Origin: Poecilobothrus nobilitatus
Taxonomy: Eukaryota > Arthropoda > Insecta > Diptera > Dolichopodidae
DNA: 64,000 nucleotides
NCBI GenBank assembly: GCA_947095535.1
Contig: OX352773.1
Span: 71,070,591-71,134,590, forward strand
Reading direction: 5' to 3'
In this document: positions 22,324 through 35,200 of the stretch, piece by piece
Position numbering within the stretch: position 1 is the stretch's first letter
Layout: each line of letters begins with the position of its first letter
Position numbers and translations under genes: made by a program
The notes under the pieces: generated by a model
What the model was told of the DNA's origin: nothing
Database searches by the model: none
Seen by the model: the letters and a program-made list of their open reading frames with translations, nothing else

Positions 22324-22740
22324 CGGAAAAAGTAATTTTTTTTATAGCTTAGAGTTTGATTTTTTTCTTCCTTGTGGGTTGGTGATAATCTTTCAAAAGA
22401 TATAATGTACACCTTAGCACAATATATATGCCAGATCTTTACCGACTACCGATTTACCAATTTTACCGATCCATCCGTTCTCTATTAAAACTGATCGCGC
22501 TGTGTTTAAGGTCGAGTTCTATTAAATCTGGTCGAGCTGAGTTTGAGATCGAGCTCTTTTAAAACTAGTCGAGCTGATATTCGAAAAAGTAATTTTTTGA
22601 TAGCTCAGAGTTTGTTTTTTAATAATATTCGTGAGTTGGCAAAGGAATCTTTAAAGGTACAATGTACCCCGTAACAGTTTATTTTTTGGTGCGTTAATAT
22701 GAAAATCTTCAAAGATACAATGCATCCCGTAACAGAAATT
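22324..22740 (+). repeat. Nested tandem repeat array
   Basis: An outer duplication with a period of about 258 bp repeats CGGAAAAAGTAATTTTTT...TAGCTTAGAGTTTG (22324) at 22583, together with the TCTTTMAAARRTAYAATGTAC block (22390, 22650 and a third partial at 22708). Inside it, three units of about 37 bp (TCTATTAAAACTGATCGCG..., TTCTATTAAATCTGGTCGAG..., CTCTTTTAAAACTAGTCGAG...) fill 22480-22589. A satellite-like local expansion with no coding sense. Confidence 0.75.
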
Positions 22741-22919
22741 GTGACGAATGTTTGCATAAATTTATATATTAAACTATCCTTTTCTTTTAATATATTTTAT
22801 ATAAATTTTTCTTAAGACAAATTATACTTTTCGCTATATTTAAAGGTATCATTCTTTTTAACTTTTCTGTAGCCTTCCAGTAATCTAATTTTCTATAAGT
22901 AAAGCAGCTTCTACATTGA

Positions 22920-23240
22920 TATGCCGTCCCAGACCCAGCTTTACGTCTAGGTATATCTTATAGCATATTTTCTTATTTCATCTATAACTTTGGGGATTTC
23001 TAAATTGCTATAAATATTCCTATTACTCATATACCTTAGAGCACTTATGATAATATACCTGGACTTTATTCTGAAAAGTTTTGCTTGGCACAATTCGAAA
23101 GTTGAATGCCATATAATTTATTACCACATAGGTTTAATTACTTCATTATTAAATTACTTTAATATATATAACGTTTATTTAGGAGCGACCTACAACCTAG
23201 AAGCCAATAATTTTCTCTATTTGAGTTTGATAATGTTGAA
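22920..23240 (-). pseudogene. Decayed 3' part of a jockey-type LINE ORF2
   Basis: On the minus strand, 23113-23101 reads YGIQL followed by SNCAKQ, and 23035-22949 reads SNRNIYSN then LEIPKVIDEIRKYAIRY. The C-terminal region of jockey-clade ORF2 proteins has the pattern W-TYGIQLWG-A, then N--I--DL-IP-V--EI-----Y. Upstream a shifted frame reads VIKPMW just before YGIQL, matching the usual KPIW-TYGIQLWG. Several stops and at least one frameshift show that it is dead. An open frame on the + strand (23047-23406) is an antisense shadow. Orientation is antisense to the host intron. Confidence 0.65.
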
Positions 23241-23984
23241 AATTTTTGGCAGTATAGGAAAAATTAATGTATATGTATTTAACAATAAACTGAAGAGAAA
23301 TTTTTTTCATAAGCTTTCTAAACTGACAACCTGTTCCCTGTACAGGAAATTGATTACAATAGACCTGTACAGAATATTGATTACATGTTCAAACTCATCA
23401 TCATAATGTTAAAGTTCAAAAGATTCAAGTAGTTAGAAAGTTACAAGGATTAAATTCTTGAAATTGATGTCAAACATATTTTATATATTATTGATTGTAT
23501 CTCTTATTATTATTTCAAGATGTATCTAATATAAAAATGACTTTTAAGGCTAATTATTGTCACCTCAACAAAAGAGGGAGCGAAAATTAAAGAATAAATT
23601 AAGATTTTTAATTTTGATTTGATAACATTTTGTGGTATGCAATGAAATTAATATGACTTGTATGTTATAATGTGTTAGCAGAACTTAGAGAGTTAATCAT
23701 CTAATGAAGTTAGCCTTTATCAATACAATTTTCCTTTTTTTTAATGACCAATTAAGTACTTTTATTGGGTGAAAAATGTATGCTATGATTTTTACATTAC
23801 GTTGAATTACGTTAAGTTTTCATCTCTGTTATAAATTTTTGCTATGATACAAATACTAACGAATCTTTAGCTTCAAGTTTAGTTCCATATTTAATTTTTA
23901 CTTTTTATTTTATTGATTGTTTTTTTATATTTAAAACAGGCTTTTTTATTTTTTTAATATACGCAAAGCTAACGCGTAAGTATA

Positions 23985-24255
23985 ATGACTAGTAGTAGAT
24001 CAGTAGTGCATCTTCAAAACATATGAGAACTCATTTAAAAATCGTTGATGTTAAGTTTCCTTAGATGATATTGCTCCAATAGACGAAGTTTTAAAAACTT
24101 CCTAGATCCATGGCAGAAAGTTCACTTTCTCCAAACTTGAAAAAGTGAACTGCTTAGATATTTTTGCTTTTTTCTTGACAAATTGTAACAGTTCTAAAGA
24201 TAGTACTTCATGCTCTCTATAGTGTCAATTCCTCCGCAAAATCTTTCCTTTAAAA
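23985..24255 (+). repeat. Repeat R2, copy 1
   Basis: Shares the order AGTGCATCYTCAAAAC, AAGTTT/GAGTTTTT, ATATTTTTGCTTTTTTCTTGACA, a TGTRACAG block, GCTCTCTA and AATTCCTC with the copy at 46550 and more loosely with 31770. It is flanked by low-complexity DNA. No open frame is conserved between the copies. Confidence 0.6.
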
Positions 24256-26994
24256 AAAAAATCAAAATCTCTTAGAATTTAATTGTTTATAATATAAATA
24301 TTACACAGAAAGCTGTGTCTCTTTCCTGTCGAATGTAAGCCATCGTTTTTTTTTTTCTCTTTGAGATCACTTAAGTTTTTTCTACAAATATGTAGAATTT
24401 TGAGCAAATATTTTATATTCTAATATCCAATAGATCACAGAAGTCCTGGCATCAATTATAATAAAGTATTCATAAACAAATTAATATTATTATTTTATTA
24501 TTTTATTATTTAAGTATAATTATTTCGTATCTTCTCGATTCAAATTAATTTTTTTTTTTGTAATTATTTACGCAAATTCTTAAAAAAAAACATTCATATA
24601 TTTATATATTCTCCAACAAATCATTATACAATCCAAAATTGATATTCTAATAATATGTTTATTTATCGTAACTGGTAAATCCTTGAGAAAACTATTTAAA
24701 GAAAATTGAAAAAAAAAAAAAAAACATTTATATATCCTTTTTGAACTGACATATTCTTTAAATCTATTTTTATCCTATTCTTGTTCTTTTTCTTATCATT
24801 GTTGAACAACGACTATACTTAGAATTGATGCAACTAGCTTGAATCACGTTTTTTTTAATGTATCTTGAATTATGAAAACAAGGACTCCATATGATGAATA
24901 TGATGTGAAATGTTTTTGATGAATAATTGTTTTAAGCCGACTACTAAACATTCACAATCTTGTCATCATATATGTGTATATACATATATATATGTATATG
25001 ATAAAAGAAATGATTTACCTCCCTTCTAAAGTTTTCTTTGTTTTGTTATTTTATTTGGTAGTATATGAAACCAACTGTGAAATTTTATTATGTAAAAATA
25101 TACCAAAATCATTTGCAGTGCAATACACATAATCTTCTAATCTGATATTTTTATTATTATTATTATTATTTTTATTTTCCTTTATCTTTTCTCCCGGTAA
25201 GTTGGACCGCGATACGGATAACTGTTATTCTTCTTTTTTTCTTGTGATTATTGTTCTATTACAAATAAAAAAAAAAACAAAAAATGAATCACATGTATGT
25301 ACTGTAAGTTTTGAATTTTTGGTTAGGACATTTTTAACATTTAAAAAAAACTTTTATATATTACATACATAAAAAATAAAAAAGAATAATATTTAATATG
25401 AAAAATAAAAATCCTGGCAGGACAGGACAATATAATAACACAGAAGTGAAATGAAATAACAGTAAAGAATTTATATATATATACTTGTATATTTATGTAT
25501 AATACATATATATATATTTATATAATTTTACATTTTAATTTTTTTTTTAGTTTTGCTTTGTTTTATGTTATGTGATGGCCCCTGTAAATCCTTTCTCTTT
25601 TAAAATACCCAGAAAAAAACACAAAAACTATTTATGTTTTCTTTAAGTTAAGAAAGAAAATCAAAAATTCTTTTTGATCCTGTTCACTTTTTTGTTTCTG
25701 TTTTTCTGTTTTCTTTTTTTCTTTTGAATTATTATGCGGGATTTTTTTTTTTTTTTTTGAAATCGTCTTTAAGATTATTATTTTTAAGTAGTTTTTTAGT
25801 TTACACAGAATTAAAAAAAAAAAAAAAAACATATCGTTTGTTTTTGACACTACAATCATGAATCATATTCTTATTAACTTTTATTTTTGTTTTTTATTAT
25901 TTTTTGCGTTTTTCGTTTTTTTATTTAACTGTGTGTTATTTTTTTTACACCTATACTTATAAATTTAAATGGATGAAATTTCATTTCAAACAAAAAACAA
26001 ACATCGTAACTTTCAAAGGCTATTTATTGTTTTATAGTTATAGTAGTTCTTCTATGGTCAGAACACAGAAGTGAATTTTTTATTTACCAAAAAAAAAAAC
26101 ACACAAAAACAATTGAATTTGTACGAAAAACAGTATGAGAGAAAGAGATAAAAGAAGAACGCAAAAAAAAAAAAAAAATAAAACTAAAAAGGGAATCAGG
26201 GTTACGATTAAATTTCATTATGGCGATTTTATTTTTTTTCTATATATTTTTATATTATTTTTCAACTTTTGACATTTTGCTTTTAGGAGCCAAAAATATG
26301 AAAACAAATATCCTTTAATTTGAAAGGACATAAAGGACATTCATAAATACTATATACATATATAATATTATATAGCTAAGTATATTATATGTATATGGTA
26401 TTGGATATATACATACATTTTTTTTATGTCACAATATAAACGACAATTCAATTCAGAATATTTCTGAATAATTTTTTTTGTATTCGTTATTGTTTTGATT
26501 AGAAAAAAAAAAAAAAACAAGAAACAAAAAATTTTTACTGTAATTTGAGTAATTTGTACAATAATTGTATAAAATATAGTGAATAAAAAACAATTAAAAA
26601 ATAAATTTTTTTTTTTAATTGCAAAGGGTTAAATTTGTACATGTGTGAAAAGGTTCTGTTTTGTTTTTTTTTTTTTTTTGAATTCTTTGTTTAAAAAAGT
26701 TTTTGAATTCGAAATTTTTAAATTTTAATTACCCTTAATGAATTGAATCTTGTAGTATAGATATGGGTTAAAAAAAAATGTGCATGCAATTATATAAAGT
26801 TTTCTTTTGTGTTTTTGTTAATTTTTTTTTTTTTTGCTTTTTTTTAAAATGCAATGCCAATTTTTTTTTTTTTTTGTACAAAATTAAATACCTATTGCAT
26901 AAATTATAATTATGTAAAGAAGAATTTAAAAATTTACCAGGCGTTATAATAAGGATTATATTTTTATACAATTTCTGTATAAATATAATACGCC
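24256..26994. other. AT-rich intronic stretch
   Basis: Poly-A/T, a (TTA)n run at 25148-25170, and a GC-richer word CTCCCGGTAAGTTGGACCGC (25191-25210) containing a strong donor-like GTAAGT but no exon behind it. No gene seen. Confidence 0.45.
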
Positions 26995-28285
26995 TTTTTA
27001 GCACATTTCCAAAAAAATTTTGAAAAAATGTGCTTATTAGTTTCACTCTGTCCGTCCGTCTGTTTACAAAACTTCTACACCGTTAAAGATAGAGAAAAAA
27101 AATTTTAACCATAGGTAGGTCTCATAAAAAAAATAATTTTGTGGAACAACTTTTTCATGTAGCCCCCCCATTACGGAGCTACAGCCCCTTAAACTTTGAA
27201 AAAGCCCTATTTTTAAATGCATATATCTTATGTTCTGATTAAGATTTTTTCAATCTGAAAACGTCATTCGACAGGTATTTCTTTTATCTTTGTAAATTAA
27301 TATCAAAATTATACAATTTTTTTAAATTTAGTATTTAAATTTACCGTTATGTGAAAACCAAATTTTGCATGATTTTTCTACCTTTATAACTCCGGCACGC
27401 TTCTAGATAGAAGCCTGAAATTTTGAGACAAGAAAGAACTTTTAGAATTAGTATAAGTTTGCTCAGAAAATTTTTTCGGACCACCCCCTGTTTATGAGCT
27501 ATTAGGGCTTAAAAATTGAAAATTTGCTATTTTTAAACACCTGTAACTTAGGAACCTGTACACATTTTACTTCTGCAAGATATAAAAATTAAAGCTACAA
27601 TAATATATTTTTACGTGTGTTAAAGGTTTATTTTAATTGTAAAGGGTTCCAAAGTTGCAGCTCTTCAAAATTGCGAAAAAGGCCCATTTTCAGATGTATA
27701 TATCTCGGGCTCTGCGTAATAATTTTGCAATCTAAAACCGCCAGAAGATCGAAATTTTTATTATCTAAATAAAACAGTATCAAAATTATGTAATATTTTG
27801 TAATTTACTATTTAAATTTACCGTTATGTGAAAACCACATTTTGCATGAAATTTCTTTTTTCATAACTCCGGCACCCCTTTAGATAGGAACCTGAAATTT
27901 TGAGACAAGAAAGAACTTTTAGAATTAGTATAAGTTTCCTCAAAAAATTTTTTGGTAACACCCCCTCTTTAAGAGTTATTACGCCTCAAAAATTGAAAAT
28001 TTGCTATTTTTAGACACCTGTAACTTAGGCACCTGTACAAATTTTTCTTCGGCAAGACATAAAAATTAAAGGTTCAATAATATATTTTTACGTGTGTTAA
28101 CGGCTTTTCTTAGTTATATAGGATTCCAGACTTACGGCCCCTCAAAATTTCAAAAATGTCCTATTTTCACATTTTTTCTTATTACATGAAATTTTCAAAT
28201 TTTTGTGTAAGTCACACTTCTAAACAGTTTGTATTGAGTTTTGGAAATGTGCGCTTTTAAAAACCGTTGGTTTACATTCTACCTT
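26995..28285 (+). repeat. Repeat R1, long copy with internal tandem duplication
   Basis: Begins TTTTTAGCACATTTCC and ends CGTTGGTTTACATTCTACC, both also present at the ends of the inverted copy at 45255-46119. GCACATTTCCAAAA (27001-27014) is perfectly inverted at 28239-28252. A body unit of about 477 bp (for example TTTAAATTTACCGTTATGTG at 27335 and 27812) occurs twice and starts a third time near 28130, whereas the copy at 45255 has one unit. It has no coding frame. Diagnostic words are GTCCGTCCGTCTGTTTAC, CATAACTCCGGCACSC and TATATTTTTACGTGTGTTAA. Probably a nonautonomous transposable element; superfamily unknown. Confidence 0.85.
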
Positions 28286-29681
28286 GTTTTTTAATTTTAA
28301 TTGATAAATATCTATAAGGATCTACATATATGTTTATTTGAGATATTTTTATAAAATATTTTAATTCGTATATAACGAATAAAAGATTGGTTTTTTATTT
28401 AAATATATTTTCATCTGACACCTTGAAAATTCAAAATTTTGTACTTAGCTATACTATATTTATCTATACTTAATATACTGTAGTTACATAAATATATAAA
28501 TAATACTATAACTTAAGTACTAAAAATATGTTAGTTTTAAAATATTTGCATTGATAATGAAATAAATTCATAAAATATTATAACTTAGTTTGGCTAATGT
28601 CCTTTTTTTAAGTTTAGTGTCAGCTACTTATAATCGATGAGATTTTTTTTGGAAATTTCTAACCGCTACAATTTGTCAATTGCAATATATAATTTGTAAA
28701 TTGCAATGATTTCAATTTTAATTTTTTTGAATTGTTTCAGCTCTGAATGTCGTAGAAAGCATATAAATTGTATATAGTTGACCAAAGCTTTGTTTGCGAT
28801 ATCTGCCTAAATGTAAAGTTAAATATGTAAAGATCTGTATGTACAGTTGAATGTATATTTTAATCTGCCAAAAATTATTTAATAGATAATATCTATGAAT
28901 CTAAAGCGTTGTTGTGTTAATTTCTTTATTATTTCAATAAAATGTACTAAGTAAAATCAAAATATTCGAGTTGTTGTATTAATTGCTTAACCTTTCAATA
29001 AAATGTACTAAGTATATCCCATTTCTTTAATTTTTAATAATTTATGTAAATTTTATTACTCAAAAATCTAATTTTTAAAAATCAAGATCGAATAATCTAC
29101 TCTAAATTCTACTTTAAATAAAAATCTCGTAAATTTAAATGTTACTTAAAATTATACAATTAACACATTTCACAGAGCAATATGAAAATCCCATAAAAAC
29201 GCTTAATATTTAATTCCAAATCAAAATCTAATAACAAATCTCTTACAAACCATCAAAACTCAACTTTAATGTGTGTCTAATATTATGTGTCCCAATAAGA
29301 AAAAAATTTTTTCATATAAGATTATACGTATACAATATATAGTTAACTTAACAATACATATACATGTTTTAAAATTAAATCTTATATACAAGTATATATA
29401 CAATTATATAAAAAACAAGTCATCATTTTTGACATTTTCAATATGCACGTTAAGAAAAACAAAAAAAAAAAAAGTAATTTAAAAAAAAATTTTATAATAA
29501 AGCAAAAACAAAAAGAAAAAACAATATACAAAAAAAAAAAATAAAAAAAAAAAACAGTAAGTATCCTTTTGTTTTAATCAACATATATACATAATATATA
29601 ATACATTATAACAGAACTTTTTGTGGTTTAGTCAACTTGACTTCTGTTTTCTTATAACTATTCTGATTTTTTTTATTAGTT

Positions 29682-29714
<33 letters not shown>

Positions 29715-31168
29715 ATTGTTATAGTTTTTTTAATATATCCTTTTAAAATATCCTATTAAAAATTAATTTTATATTTCTATTATATCCTTAAAAGTTATTG
29801 TTTTTTTTTTTTTTAACTCTAAAAAAAAAAAAAATTAAGAAAAAAAAAACAAACAAATAAAAATAAAAAGAGAAAAGACGACACACAAATCTAAACAACG
29901 AAAACAAAAAAACAAAAAAAATAGAGAGTGCAGAGAGAGATCAAATTTTGACATGTGAACCCCCTACAGGGTTGCATTCATTCAAATCTATTTATTACTT
30001 TTAAATTACTTTATTTATTTTTTTTCCGTTTTTTTTTTTTTTAATTTTTCAGAATCCTTAAAAATATAAAATAAAAAAAAATAAAAACTCAAAATATGTG
30101 CATAAATATTTAAGTATATATATATGTATAATGTATATGTATTTTTGAGTATAAGTTTAATGAAAAATGAAAAAAAAAACAAAAAACTAAAAGTGAATTT
30201 TGTAATTAAAAATGTCCTGCTGATAATTACAATTAATGACAAAATATGAAAATAAAAAAACAAAAAAACCAAATCAAATTGAAAAAACAAATTATACTAA
30301 AATAAAAGAGGTTGTCTGTTAAAAGTAAGTTGGAATTTGCTAAAATCCTTTTTTTTTGTGTTTTTTTTTGAGATTTTGTTTTTCAAAAAAAAAAAAAAAA
30401 ATCAGAACAAATTCATTTTTTTTTTTGTTTCTTTTTAATTGTGAATGAAGGAGTTAAAAAATTGGTTTTTGTAATTTGAAAAAAAAAAAAAACAAAGCAA
30501 TACAACAGATCTTATATGACATTTCTATTTTGTCTTTTGTAATATACTTAACGTTAAATGATGTCCTTGTTCTAAGCATAACAAAAAAAATTTTTTTTTT
30601 TTTTTCAAAATTATAAGTGGGTAATAAATGATTTATTAGAGACAGAGGAGTATTATTGTTTTTTTGTTTTTTTTTTTTGCCAAGAGTACTTTTTTAGTTT
30701 CAATTACCGTTACTCAATAATATTGAAAAAAAAAAACAAAAAAAAAAATATAGGCAGCTGAAACTTGTCTGCCTCCTGTCAAATATTTTTAAAAAAATAA
30801 TATGTTTGAGTTTTTTATATTATCATATTATTAATTTAAATTTTATTAAATTTTTTTTTTACATTTTTAATTTAAAGTTTTCATTATTTTTTAAGCACGC
30901 GTTTTATCTTTTGTTTTAATTAAAAAAAAAAAAAAAAACATTTATTTTGTTTAAAATCGTAGGACCGCCTCCTATCATTAATAATAAAAATCATCTCTCG
31001 GGTGTTATCAGAAAAATAAAAAAAAAAAGAATTTTTTTTTTTGTAAACATTTGGCAAAAAGACGGAAATAGGATGGTAACTATTTGGCATGTGTTGACAT
31101 TGTTTTAAATCAAATTTTGAATGTTGTATGTTATTCATTTTTTTTTATTATATTGATCCTGTTTTGTT

Positions 31169-31204
<36 letters not shown>

Positions 31205-31769
31205 CATTTACTTAAAAGCGTTAAATAAGTTTGCGCCATCTATCATATTGATATATCATCTTTATTATTCTGTTACTGCCCGTGTAGATTACTTTTAAAT
31301 AAATTTTTTAAATCAGATTAAAGATCTTATGAATATTATTGATCAATCTATTATAAAAGTTTTGCATTTACTGTTTATTAGAAAATTTTTCATATAAAAG
31401 TTCAACTGATCACATAGTTGATATTAAATAAGAATTTGACAAAGAATCTTAGTATTCTTCCCTCAAACTTTTATGATTCAGAATGATACTTAAGGTAATT
31501 TCTAATAAAAACATTAAATGAACCATTTTGAATTGTAAAAAAAAAAAACCAATACGGTTAAATTTCTTACATTAGAAATTAAAATTTAAGAGAGCTTAAT
31601 GTCGCTTTTAATGTCTTTTGATATATAATAATTTAATTGTGTAACAATTATTTTTTTTTCATTTTGGCCTAGTAAATCCCCTATATTATTTCTTGATTAT
31701 AAAAATGCTAATTGTGGAAATTAAAGACAAAAAATCTTTTTTTTTATTGATGAAACCAGAACTAACGTA
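28286..31769. other. AT-rich intronic stretch
   Basis: Contains an imperfect two-copy tandem repeat at 28906-29020 (CAATAAAATGTACTAAGTA at 28936 and 28997), TA microsatellites at 29685-29707 and 31173-31197, and a hairpin AACCCCCTACAGGGTT (29959-29974). No gene seen. Confidence 0.5.
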
Positions 31770-32290
31770 TTAATAATGACTACACTCTAGGTACATTCAA
31801 AAAGTATAAGATACCTATTCGAACAGAGTTATTGTTAAGTTTCTCTACATTTATGACATGATAGCACTAGTCTGACGGAAGAAGATTTGAAAGCTTCTCA
31901 GATATATATTTTTTTTTTCTGAGGGAGGCAAGAATGTTCCAAAGACACCCAGAATTCAACCTTAGTAGTGGTAAAGGTTGTTTTGCTAAGGTTAAAGTTT
32001 TATGCCTTTTTTTTTATGCCTTAAAGATAAAACCCACCTCTCCCTTAGCAAATATAATTGGATGAAATCCCTAGTATATTGGCTACGAAGTAGGGATAGA
32101 AAAGGATTGGAGAGTAGGATGTCGAAACATTGAATTCAAAGTGTGAATTCCTGCTCGATATAACCAAAGGTAGCTTTCTAAACTAGAAAAAAAAACTTAG
32201 AAAGAAAATTGCCAAGATATTTCCGGCTTTTACTTGACAGACTGTAACAAAGTCCTTAATTTCAAGTCATCTCTATCAATTTAATAATTT
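31770..32290 (+). repeat. Repeat R2, copy 2 (extended, diverged)
   Basis: Shares ACATTCAAAAAGTA...ATACCTATTCGAACAGAGTTATTGTTAAGTTT at its left, and GATATTTCCGGCTTTTACTTGACAGACTGTAACA at its right, with the R2 copies at 23985 and 46550. It carries about 250 bp of extra sequence in the middle (31880-32150), perhaps a later insertion or sequence deleted from the others. Confidence 0.5.
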
Positions 32291-35200
32291 ATTTAATCGC
32301 ATCTTAATATTGTTTCACATATTTAATCTAGAAAAAAAAACCCAAATATAATTTTTAAAATTCTTTTAATTGTTTTGATTCATTCTTAAGCATATTATCC
32401 TTCACATTCACAGTTAATGTGTAACAACATTATATTTCAACTTTAAGTTAAAATTACACTTTACCTGATTCCTTATAATGCATGAGTTTTTACCTTTTTA
32501 AATTCTAACATTGAAAACAAAAGTATCTATTTTTTTTTTTTCCACTCTTTTACTAATAATCCTCTACAGTAACTTTTTAAAATATCCTTTTTGTTTTTTT
32601 CCTTATTCAGCAGTATAATTGATTGTTGTTGTTATTGTTGTTGTTAAAATCATCCTTTCTTAATCACTAAAAAATCAAAATCGCGGAAAATAGAAATAAA
32701 AAATATAATAAAACAAAAAAGGAAAAAAAAACCTAAACCATTTTTGCGTTTTTAAATTCCCTTCTCATTCAGGACCTTTCTTATTTTCTTTTATACATTG
32801 AAATTATATGTGTAATTTATATATATATACGAATGTTTATACTTGAACCTTTTATAGTTCTTCGAAGTTTATGCATTGCATACTCGTACATTGTAAAAGT
32901 TGCAAAATATTTTCATTTAGTTTTTTTTTTGTTGTTTTTGTATTTACATTGTTGTCAATGTTGTTCTCTTTTTTTTGTTTTTTTTTAGTTTTTTTTTTAT
33001 ATTCAAAATGCAAGGCTCGCACAAGAGAAAGTGAAAAGTTTTTTGCAAAATATAAATGCAAAAAATAAAAATAAAAAATGAAAAATAAAAAAAGGAGTTT
33101 TTAAAACAATAAGAAATATAAAGAAAAAAAAATTTTTTTTTTCACATTGGTTTATTTTTCATTTTTTAAATTTTTTTTTTCTATAACAAGGAAGTTAAAA
33201 AAGGATAGATGTAGTAAAAAAAAAAGTTAATACTTTTTTCCACGTCCCATAATAAAAAAGAGAAAGCTATGATTTTTTTTTTTAAATGGAAACTAAGAAT
33301 AAAAATATTATCGTTGTATGAATTGCAGATATAAACATTTTTATATAAAAATCTTATTATACAATTAGAAAGCATCCTTATGTTGTATTATTTTAATCCT
33401 TTAAAAAAAATTCTTATCAATTGTACTGAATAAGTTTTCAAGTGTAGTTTTGGTATTTTAACAGGAATAATGTTTAGGATTATTAATTTTTGAAGTATCT
33501 TTATTAAACAGGAGCGTATTAAGAAGTCATTAATGCGGAAATAGTATTTGATTTTTGGCATATATCAATATCGTTTCTTTCTTTTGTTATTTGTGGCCAA
33601 TTAAAATTGCAAAAGTTTTCTAAAAGGAAAATGCCAATTAAAAGCCAGTATCCCATTCTTGTTGCAAGATCTACATATAAACAATTTATAAGCAAACTCA
33701 ATTTTCACGATTGGACTTTAGTTCAAAATTGATTTTAGCTTTAAAATTGTGTTACCGTGATGGTATAAGCTCTACAAAATTTAATGCAAAACAATTGAAG
33801 AAGAAATAAAAAAATTTATGTTCATTTCACACTTAATAAATTTATTAACACCAAAATTTAAGTGAACCAACAAAAAATAAAAAAAAAATAAAGGAACATG
33901 TTTTTTTATAACTATAAAAAAAAAAATAAAAATAAAAGGAAAACCACCAAATCCTGAAAATCATTTTCGCGCAAAGAAAACATAGATAGAAAAATGATAA
34001 TGAAGTGCTTATTTTAATTGTTCAAGTAATGAGTGATTAAATGAGTTTTTATATTATCGTTTGTCTTTTTGGTTTTTTTTTTTCAAATTGATTAAGGACA
34101 TTATGATTTTTCTTTTTATAAAAGCTTCTTTTTTTTTTTTTTTGCTTTTAAATATCTTTTGTAACTTAACGATGTCCTTTATGCATTAGTAAGGCAAAAA
34201 AATGTTTATAAGGGAAAAAAAAGAAAACGGCGATAAAAAAAAATATGAGAAAATGAGAATGATATAATGAATAATTTATTTGAATTCAAAAAAGTAAGTT
34301 ACAAATTTTTTTTTTTGTTTTTTTGTCGAGTTTAATTTAATACATTCCTTTCTATTAAAAAATTTGCATATTTTAAGATAATATTCAAATTTATTTGTTT
34401 GTTCTTATTACATTAACATTGTTAATCGTTTTGTATACATAAATATTTATAAACGTTTGCCAGTTGTTTGAAACCAATAAATAATTTCGAAACATCTCAT
34501 AATCTTGTACAATTTAGCTTCAGGCGAGTAATCAACGGCTGAAAATAATAATTCACGAAACTGAAGCATAGTCAAATATGAATAATAAAATGACTTGGTG
34601 AAATAAAAAGAAAAAAACAAAAAAAAAATTTTTAAAGTATTTTGATTGCAATTTCTTAAAATTTACCACGTTCTTACCCTTTAAAATTGAGTTTTCTTTT
34701 TCTTTCTTCCACTTCAATACAATCTAATTAAAATTTAGGAACATGATCTCATTTATAAGCTTTGCTAAGAAATTCAGTTTTTGTTTCATTCTCTTCAAGC
34801 TAATTATCGTCTATAATATTTACATGAAATCGAACTAAGGAACCAAAACATACAAATTGGTATATTCATACTCACTTTGCTACGATTTCATCTGATCATC
34901 TTTATACTTTAGTGTATACTTTCAAACTTCTCTATCTGTTAGATTGTCTCTTCTCCAGTCTCTGCTTCTCTGCCAATATACCACATGTGTATATGTCAAT
35001 ATCATTTAATATTTTAATATTTATTATATGAACAGGAAACATATGATCATAATAATATACTGATTGTATATTATTTTGATTCCCTTTCATATTAAATTCA
35101 CGATTATATAAAATACGCGCGCATTACAAAACCAAACGAGAAAAAATTATTTTTTTTTTTTGACAAAAAAGAGAAGCCCTTTTTTTTTTTAAATAGCACG

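Noticed and set aside
23047..23406. Longest open frame in the window (119 codons, +)
   Set aside because: It lies antisense over the jockey-type relic, has AT-driven composition and no domain.
25191..25210. Strong donor GTAAGT within CTCCCGGTAAGTTGGACCGC
   Set aside because: No start codon or acceptor defines an exon to its left. Isolated GTAAGT words occur many times in the window.
33007..33031. Mini-exon-like ATGCAAGGCTCGCACAAGAG
   Set aside because: No good donor, and it ends out of phase with exons A and B. A stop follows after eight codons.
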